From NCBI GenBank assembly GCA_964369725.1, contig CAYJGC010000070.1:1-6043 (forward strand): a stretch of 6,043 nt of DNA, in the 5' to 3' direction. Below are positions 1 through 4,215 of this stretch, one piece after another (positions within the stretch are counted from its first letter, which is position 1; each line of letters opens with the position of its first letter). Source of the DNA: Paraeggerthella sp964369725. Its GTDB lineage: Bacteria > Actinomycetota > Coriobacteriia > Coriobacteriales > Eggerthellaceae. Under the pieces are notes generated by a model. The model saw only the letters and a program-made list of their open reading frames with translations. It did no database searches and was not told the DNA's origin. A program made the translations under genes and the position numbers.

Positions 1-353
1 GCGAAAAGCAACTCGCAAGCGACATGATTGCAAAACTAGGAATTTCTGATCTCACAAAAAAAAGCTACAACGAGCTCTCAGGAGGACAGCAACAACGCGT
101 ACTTTTAGCACGTGCACTATGCGCCACTAGTAAGGCACTTCTACTTGACGAACCAACCGCAAGTCTTGATATTGCAACCACACGAGAGTTTTATAAACTG
201 ATTAAAGAACTCAATGACGAAGGCATTACTATCATCATGATTACTCACAACCTTGATGATGCCATCAACGATGCTGACCATATAATTTGCCTCAATAACT
301 GCGGGGTCAATTGCGTTACGGCACAGGCGTACCAAGAAAGGATTTCGCGATGA
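1..353 (+). CDS. Metal ABC transporter ATP-binding protein, C-terminal part (5'-truncated)
   Basis: This is the nucleotide-binding subunit of an ABC importer, which hydrolyses ATP at the inner face of the membrane to drive transport. The frame is open from the left edge (first full codon at position 3), so the N-terminus and Walker A motif lie outside the window. Visible in order are the ABC signature LSGGQQQR (75-98), Walker B with catalytic Glu, LLLDEP (about 138-155), the D-loop SLD (162-170) and the switch histidine in ITHN (240-251). The protein ends about 35 residues after the H-loop, with no additional regulatory domain. Its stop codon overlaps the start of the ABC-3 permease gene (ATGA, 350-353), which indicates translational coupling and one complex. 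The ABC-3 partner places it in the ZnuC/MntA/TroB-type group; zinc versus manganese cannot be decided here. An ATG at 24 is internal and is not the start. Confidence 0.93.
   Translation, partial: EKQLASDMIAKLGISDLTKKSYNELSGGQQQRVLLARALCATSKALLLDEPTASLDIATTREFYKLIKELNDEGITIIMITHNLDDAINDADHIICLNNCGVNCVTAQAYQERISR
337..342 (+). promoter_or_regulatory. Ribosome binding site fixing the permease start
   Basis: AAAGGA lies inside the end of the ATPase coding region, seven bases before the ATG at 350. It supports that start over the upstream in-frame TTG at 311 and is consistent with coupled translation of the two transporter subunits. Confidence 0.7.
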
Positions 354-1183
354 TTGAAAACCTCATGGAGTACCTTTCTTATCCTTTTGTTATATATGCC
401 CTCATAGTGGGCGTCCTTGTTGCACTTTGCTCTTCATTGCTGGGGGCAACTTTGGTTCTTAAGCGTCTGTCGTATATTGGAGACGGGCTTGCTCACATTG
501 CCTTTGGCGCTATCGCTATTGCATCAGTGCTTGATTTGGCAAATCAAACCATATTGGTATTCCCCATTACCGCACTTTGTGCCGTGCTTTTATTGCGCAT
601 GGGTAAAAACACGAAGATTCACGGCGATGCGGCTATAGCAATGATGTCGGTGGGTGCCTTGGCCATTGGCTACCTTTTGATGAACGTATTTTCCGTCTCC
701 ACCAATCTAGCTGGCGATGTATGCACAACGCTCTTTGGCTCAATTTCCATTCTTACGCTTAAGGAAACCGATGTTTTAGTTTGCTTGGTACTTTCGCTTT
801 TGGTTATTGGTATCTTTATCCTGTTTTACCATAAGATTTTTTCTGTCACGTTTGATGAAACTTTTGCGCAAGCCACAGGCATTAACGCAAATCGCTACAA
901 TCTATTGATAGCCATCACCATTGCGGCAGTCATTGTTGTTGCTATGAATTTAGTCGGATCGCTTCTGGTAAGCGCTCTGGTAGTTTTTCCCGCCTTGTCT
1001 TCTATGCGGGTGTTTAGCAATTTCAAAGCAGTGATCTTGTCGTCGGTTATCATCGCGGTGCTTTGTGCGCTTTTTGGCATCCTGATCTCAATTATGCTCG
1101 GAACACCTGTTGGCAGCACCATCGTCGTTGCTAACATTGCAGTCTTTGGGTTGTTTAGTTTACTGGGTGCCCGCAAATCCTAA
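350..1183 (+). CDS. Metal ABC transporter permease, ABC-3 family (ZnuB/MntB/TroC-like)
   Basis: This is the membrane channel subunit of a zinc/manganese-type ABC importer, 277 aa, a normal length for the ABC-3 family. It is strongly hydrophobic, with about eight probable membrane segments (first near residues 12-36, last near 253-273). The conserved early family segment RLSYIGDGLAHIAFG (about residues 38-52) carries the Asp and His typical of the family, and LFGSISIL near residue 130 matches the family's mid-protein loop. I chose the ATG at 350 because it overlaps the upstream ATPase stop (ATGA) and has AAAGGA at 337-342 eight bases upstream. A TTG at 311 in the same frame would add 13 polar residues and lacks a good ribosome site. 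The ATPase partner is immediately upstream; the substrate-binding protein is not in the window. A hairpin starts within the last codons (1167-1191). The metal specificity is not readable from the sequence. Confidence 0.93.
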   Translation: MIENLMEYLSYPFVIYALIVGVLVALCSSLLGATLVLKRLSYIGDGLAHIAFGAIAIASVLDLANQTILVFPITALCAVLLLRMGKNTKIHGDAAIAMMSVGALAIGYLLMNVFSVSTNLAGDVCTTLFGSISILTLKETDVLVCLVLSLLVIGIFILFYHKIFSVTFDETFAQATGINANRYNLLIAITIAAVIVVAMNLVGSLLVSALVVFPALSSMRVFSNFKAVILSSVIIAVLCALFGILISIMLGTPVGSTIVVANIAVFGLFSLLGARKS

Positions 1184-1202
1184 ACGGGCACGGTGTTCTT
1201 TC
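1167..1202 (+). terminator. Candidate intrinsic terminator of the metal transporter operon
   Basis: A perfect 7-bp GC-rich stem (GTGCCCG at 1167-1173, CGGGCAC at 1185-1191) with an 11-nt loop spans the permease stop codon. It is followed by a moderately T-rich tail, GGTGTTCTTTC. The T tract is not uninterrupted, so this is only a candidate. Its place at the end of the last plus-strand gene before a convergent operon supports the role. Confidence 0.4.
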
Positions 1203-1230
1203 ATGTATTGCGCACAAAAATAGGTTCGCT

Positions 1231-1259
1231 TTGCGGTTCATGGCAGCTTGGATGTTAGG
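1231..1259. repeat. Degenerate direct repeat, copy 1 (70-bp period)
   Basis: This 29-bp block matches the block at 1301-1329 at 24 of 29 positions by direct comparison; both contain a GCTTG core and end in TTAGG. The two bases before each copy (CT) also match. The stretch just upstream (ACAAAAATAGG, 1213-1223) resembles ACAAATAGG before the hairpin at 1364, hinting at a larger, decayed repeat unit. Function unknown. Confidence 0.75.
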
Positions 1260-1300
1260 TCATGAATCTGGGGCTATGGCAGTACACGTTCAAATGCTCT

Positions 1301-1329
1301 TTGCGCTTCATGACAGCTTGAACATTAGG
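1301..1329. repeat. Degenerate direct repeat, copy 2 (70-bp period)
   Basis: Second copy of the 29-bp block starting exactly 70 bp after the first, with five substitutions. Similarity falls off sharply downstream of TTAGG. Two copies with unequal flanks are not enough to call a CRISPR or a known repeat family; an old local duplication in non-coding DNA is the simplest reading. Confidence 0.75.
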
Positions 1330-1363
1330 CAAGCCGCGTGTCACGTAATCAATGCATCAGACA

Positions 1364-1399
1364 CAAATAGGGGCGCCTTTATGGTGGCACCCCTATTTG
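1364..1399 (-). terminator. Long hairpin, candidate terminator of the ppaC-peptidase operon (possibly bidirectional)
   Basis: Arms at 1364-1377 and 1386-1399 form a 14-bp stem around an 8-nt loop. In plus-strand RNA one position is a C-A mismatch; in minus-strand RNA the same position is a U-G wobble, so the stem is fully paired only when read from the minus strand. The minus-strand transcript continues with a U-rich stretch (CUAUUUG within the arm, then UGUCUGAU). It begins about 100 nt after the peptidase stop at 1501. The position between convergent genes and the better minus-strand pairing suggest it ends the minus operon, but there is no classic U run. Confidence 0.5.
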
Positions 1400-1500
1400 A
1401 AACGCGCAATTTATAGGCTATCTTAAGCGAGGAAGTTTATCGCCTTCGCCCTTAGGTACGAGACCTAACCCAAGCTAACTGCCTGAAAATCTATCGCACC

Positions 1501-2616
1501 TTAATCGACTTCACCATTAAGCAAGAGCGCCTGAGCCAAACGCGCGGTTGCATTCAAATCCTCAATAGTGATGTATTCTTCGGTAGAATGAACATTACTC
1601 ATACCAATGGCAAGAGTAACTGCCTTAGTGCCACGAGTTGCCAAAATATTTGCATCTGCGCCGCCGCCTGAACGACAGAATTGCGGCGTTAAGCCAATTA
1701 AACGAACAGCCTTTACTGCCTTTTGGATCACCGGATCGCTCTCTTCATACACAAGCGCATCGTAATCAAGCGTCCAATCAATATCTACCTCACCACCAAA
1801 GCGTTTTGCAGCTGCTTCAAGCGCTTCAGTCATTACCTCTTTCTGAACAAGCGCACGAGTCGTGTCAATTGAGCGACATTCACCTACGATCGAACATGTT
1901 TCGCACACCACATTTGCTTCTAAGCCACCCGAAATCACACCGATATTGGCCGTCGTCACTTCATCAAGACGTCCAAGCGGCATAGCGTCTATAGCTGCAG
2001 CTGCCATTGAGATGGCCGAAATGCCTGTTTCGGGATTAACCCCAGCGTGAGCTGCGCGTCCCGTAAATGTTGCGCGCAAAGTATAGTGACACGGAGAACC
2101 AACGATGATGCAACCCGGCGTACCACTTGCGTCAAAAACGTAGCAGGGCGCGCCTGCGGGAAGGGCATCATGAGCCAAAGCGCCTGAACCAAGCAGACTC
2201 AACTCTTCGCATACGGTAAACAAAATCCAGACGTCAGGCAACGCTTCGCCCGTCCTAATACAACAACGCAGCGCCTCGAGAATTCCTGCAATGCCCGCTT
2301 TGTCGTCCGCGGCCAAAATAGTATCTCCTGCAGATCGAATGACACCATCGCAAACCACGGGTTCAACGCCATTACCTGGCTCAACCGTGTCTAAATGAGC
2401 CGATAATATAAGCTGACCCTCTCGTTCGCCCGCCCGGTATGCGATAAGATTTCCTGTGTCAGATCCAATCTTTTCGGCTGCATCGTCAAATCTTACTTCA
2501 AATCCAAGGTCTAGCAACTCACACTCACAGCGTGCAGCCATTGCAGCCTCGTGGCGAGAAGGACTATCAATGCGCACTAATTCGCAAAATAAATCCAGTA
2601 AACGAGTGGGGTTCAT
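1501..2616 (-). CDS. M20-family metallopeptidase, PepT-like
   Basis: A 371-aa cytoplasmic zinc-dependent exopeptidase-type protein of the M20 clan, closest in layout to the peptidase T-like group (Bacillus YqjE type). Metal-site landmarks in order are SAHLDTVEPG with H74 and D76, LAADDKAG with the bridging Asp at 104/105, CEE with catalytic E137 and metal-binding E138, FDASG with D162, and NVHSTEE with the final ligand H343. GRAAHAG (H190) marks the lid/dimerisation domain, about residues 175-285. There is no signal peptide. The ATG at 2616 has AAAGGAG (2622-2628 on the complement) five bases upstream, overlapping the ppaC stop codon, so the two genes form one operon with likely translational coupling. 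A role in di/tripeptide breakdown is the family expectation; some relatives act on other amide substrates, so the true substrate is unproven. Confidence 0.92.
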   Translation of the reverse strand: MNPTRLLDLFCELVRIDSPSRHEAAMAARCECELLDLGFEVRFDDAAEKIGSDTGNLIAYRAGEREGQLILSAHLDTVEPGNGVEPVVCDGVIRSAGDTILAADDKAGIAGILEALRCCIRTGEALPDVWILFTVCEELSLLGSGALAHDALPAGAPCYVFDASGTPGCIIVGSPCHYTLRATFTGRAAHAGVNPETGISAISMAAAAIDAMPLGRLDEVTTANIGVISGGLEANVVCETCSIVGECRSIDTTRALVQKEVMTEALEAAAKRFGGEVDIDWTLDYDALVYEESDPVIQKAVKAVRLIGLTPQFCRSGGGADANILATRGTKAVTLAIGMSNVHSTEEYITIEDLNATARLAQALLLNGEVD

Positions 2617-2621
2617 GAGTG

Positions 2622-2628
2622 CTCCTTT
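2622..2628 (-). promoter_or_regulatory. Ribosome binding site overlapping the ppaC stop codon
   Basis: AAAGGAG on the minus strand shares bases with the TAA stop of ppaC (2627-2629) and sits five bases before the peptidase ATG. Ribosomes finishing ppaC would stop on the next gene's ribosome site, supporting coupled expression. Confidence 0.75.
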
Positions 2629-3994
2629 ATGCTCCTAATATTTTTGCGGCTACTTGCTTTTTACGACTCAGCACGCCCGGCATCCAGGTGCCACCTTCAC
2701 CGGTGCACTTAATGCCGAAAACACGGTTAACGATGCGACGATTTCCTTCGCATATAAACTGGCTTCCCTCTTTTACGATGTCAGTCACGAGAAGTAAAAC
2801 GAATTCGTAGCCATGCTCTTCGCGAACTTGACGCATGTACGTACGAATTTCATCTTCACGTTTAAGGACAGAATCTAAATCAACGGTTTCGCGCTGAGCA
2901 ATTAATACGGCAGCATCACCAATTTGGAACTCTTTAGCATCTGCACCTACCAGCTTCTCAACGGGCACGTCGCTGTCACCGCCGCGACATTTAAACACGG
3001 CAAGACCAAACTCAGTAACATCAACGCCTGCTATGCGCGCAAGACAAGCAGCTCTTTCACGATCTATATCAGTTGTCGTAGGTGATTTAAGAATAACGGT
3101 ATCCGTCAGTATTGCAGAAAGCAAAACGCGTGCTATTTCTGCAGGTATCTCTATGCTATAACGATTAAACTCCAGTGCAACGATGGTAGCCGTTGAACCA
3201 ACAGGAAGGTTAAGGAACTGAATAGGCATAGCTGTCATAACGTCCGCAATGCGATGATGATCAATGATTTCCACCACATCCGCTTCTTCGATGCCGTTTG
3301 CCGACTGACGCGTTTCGTTGTGGTCAACCAGCACAACCTTACGACGCGGACGCACGGCAACATCGCTGCGCGTAACAATGCCGATTGCCATATCATTATC
3401 ATCAAGCACCACCGCTTCACGCAGCGAGCTTGCCATTAAGTCTTCAACCGCTTCTTTAAGCAAGCACTCTTTATCCAAAATAAGTACGTCAGTTTCGGTC
3501 ATCTCTTCGACTTTTTGACCCAAAGACGCAATAAGGTCGCCTGCTACCGCCATTTCATTTGCGCCACTTTCTTCAATAGCATCGGTGGCAGAAATATAGC
3601 GCTCCGCAATCATCCGCGTTGTGATAAGCCCCCGATACGTCCCGTCCTCGTTTGTAACCACCAACGAGCGAACATTATGCTGGCGCAACATACGACCCGC
3701 CTCAAGCAAGCGCGCACCATGACTAATGGAAATGGGGTTAGGTGTCATAACATCGGCAACACGCGCATGCACATGCGGAATTACCTCAGGAGCAGGAAGC
3801 CCGCCCTGCTCCAACACCCAGGCGCTTTCAGGGGGCATAGGGCCGAGTCGTGCAGGAATATAGCGGTATTTTGGTTCACTACCCTGCGCATTTCGCTTTT
3901 CAAGCTCATTTTTCAAATGCGCATACCCAACTGCGGCGCTGATAGAATCGTTGTCGGGATTTTTATGTCCCACGACAATGATAGGTGACACCAT
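2627..3994 (-). CDS. ppaC: Manganese-dependent (family II) inorganic pyrophosphatase with paired CBS domains
   Basis: A cytosolic DHH-superfamily enzyme hydrolysing PPi to two phosphates, 455 aa. The catalytic N-terminal part shows GHKNPDNDS (H10, D14, D16). An insert of about 140 residues follows, carrying two CBS motifs: about 78-135 (VADVMTPNPISIS to GLITTRMIAERY) and about 166-215 (to AIGIVTRSDV). The DHH domain then resumes with DHN (224-226), DHH (245-247) and LTDT (D298), and the C-terminal DHHA2 domain ends with the substrate-binding SRKKQ (443-447). All key residues are present. There is no room for a DRTGG domain between the CBS motifs, so this is the shorter CBS-PPase type. In characterised family members AMP and ADP inhibit and ATP activates through the CBS pair; the same control is inferred here. 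AAGGAGT at 4002-4008 (complement) is seven bases before the ATG. It is the first gene of an operon with the M20 peptidase. Confidence 0.96.
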   Translation of the reverse strand: MVSPIIVVGHKNPDNDSISAAVGYAHLKNELEKRNAQGSEPKYRYIPARLGPMPPESAWVLEQGGLPAPEVIPHVHARVADVMTPNPISISHGARLLEAGRMLRQHNVRSLVVTNEDGTYRGLITTRMIAERYISATDAIEESGANEMAVAGDLIASLGQKVEEMTETDVLILDKECLLKEAVEDLMASSLREAVVLDDNDMAIGIVTRSDVAVRPRRKVVLVDHNETRQSANGIEEADVVEIIDHHRIADVMTAMPIQFLNLPVGSTATIVALEFNRYSIEIPAEIARVLLSAILTDTVILKSPTTTDIDRERAACLARIAGVDVTEFGLAVFKCRGGDSDVPVEKLVGADAKEFQIGDAAVLIAQRETVDLDSVLKREDEIRTYMRQVREEHGYEFVLLLVTDIVKEGSQFICEGNRRIVNRVFGIKCTGEGGTWMPGVLSRKKQVAAKILGA

Positions 3995-4001
3995 ACGACT
4001 T

Positions 4002-4008
4002 ACTCCTT
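4002..4008 (-). promoter_or_regulatory. Ribosome binding site of ppaC
   Basis: AAGGAGT on the minus strand, seven bases before the ATG at 3994, decides the start. Upstream toward 4215 I could not find a convincing -35/-10 pair on the minus strand. Confidence 0.75.
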
Positions 4009-4081
4009 ATGTTAAAACTCATGTATCAAACATTGCACGTTTTACCTACTTCATCAAGGTGATTGCTCCGCAAAATGAAGA

Positions 4082-4095
4082 TTGTTGTACAACAA
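4082..4095. promoter_or_regulatory. 14-bp perfect palindrome, candidate operator
   Basis: TTGTTGTACAACAA is a perfect 14-bp inverted repeat without spacer, in the intergenic region between the divergent ppaC and serine dehydratase genes. It lies 88 bp from the ppaC start and 121 bp from the dehydratase start. The TTGT-ACAA core resembles the GT...AC half-site pattern of FadR-type GntR repressors, but that is only a likeness; no regulator gene is present in the window. It could control either gene. Confidence 0.4.
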
Positions 4096-4114
4096 GTATA
4101 GCGGTCGTATATGT

Positions 4115-4143
4115 TTTACATGGCTCAATATCCATTCTGCAAT
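4115..4143 (+). promoter_or_regulatory. Weak candidate promoter for the serine dehydratase gene
   Basis: TTTACA (4115-4120) is separated by 17 bp from TGCAAT (4138-4143), a 5/6 and a 4/6 match to the sigma-70 consensus boxes. Transcription would begin near 4150, directly at the inverted repeat 4153-4177, which would suit repressor control. An alternative -10, TACAAT (4174-4179), lies inside that repeat but has no recognisable -35. Confidence 0.3.
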
Positions 4144-4152
4144 CAAATCCCA

Positions 4153-4177
4153 TGTATAAGAAGAAAATTCTTATACA
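4153..4177. promoter_or_regulatory. Inverted repeat with 10-bp perfect arms, candidate operator before the serine dehydratase
   Basis: TGTATAAGAA (4153-4162) and TTCTTATACA (4168-4177) are perfect inverted arms around the 5-nt spacer GAAAA. Allowing one bulged base the similarity extends outward (CATGTATAAG against CATTGTATAAG on the opposite strand). It sits 38 bp before the ATG at 4216, between the candidate promoter and the ribosome site. The AT-rich arms make a strong RNA terminator unlikely; a dimeric repressor site is the better guess. The regulator is unknown. Confidence 0.5.
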
Positions 4178-4205
4178 ATGCGCTACCATGACTTCACTTA
4201 TTGAA

Positions 4206-4211
4206 AAGGAG
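4206..4211 (+). promoter_or_regulatory. Ribosome binding site of the serine dehydratase gene
   Basis: AAGGAG lies only four bases before the ATG at 4216, slightly closer than usual but still the best match. It rules out the in-frame TTG at 4201, which would place the ribosome site inside the coding region. Confidence 0.7.
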
Positions 4212-4215
4212 TTTT

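Larger units (their letters stand above)
1184..1500. other. Non-coding region between convergent genes
   Basis: This 317-bp stretch separates the end of the permease gene (plus) from the end of the peptidase gene (minus). I see no gene here: the only sizeable frame (1231-1416, TTG start) has no ribosome site, no recognisable family features and runs through the repeats. The region holds the tail of one hairpin (1167-1202), a degenerate direct repeat (1231-1259 and 1301-1329) and a second, long hairpin (1364-1399). The last 100 bp, 1400-1500, contain only a weak 6-bp stem at 1452-1468 and nothing else I can name. Confidence 0.7.

Noticed and set aside
895..1176. 93-aa minus-strand frame opposite the permease
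   Set aside because: Antisense shadow of a conserved membrane protein, with no ribosome site or recognisable features.
1231..1329. CRISPR-like repeat-spacer structure
   Set aside because: Only two imperfect copies, no regular spacer series and no cas genes nearby.
1231..1416. 61-aa frame in the intergenic region (TTG start)
   Set aside because: No ribosome site, it runs through the direct repeat and a hairpin arm, and its composition is not protein-like; most likely chance.
1452..1468. Small hairpin (TTAGGT, 5-nt loop, ACCTAA) after the peptidase gene
   Set aside because: Only 6 bp, AT-rich and without a T tract on either strand; too weak to call a terminator.
3515..3988. 157-aa frame on the plus strand opposite ppaC
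   Set aside because: Entirely antisense to a well-supported pyrophosphatase gene with all catalytic motifs; a shadow frame.
4020..4110. Promoter of the ppaC-peptidase operon
   Set aside because: One must exist upstream of 3994, but no -35/-10 pair with acceptable spacing stood out on the minus strand, so none is annotated.
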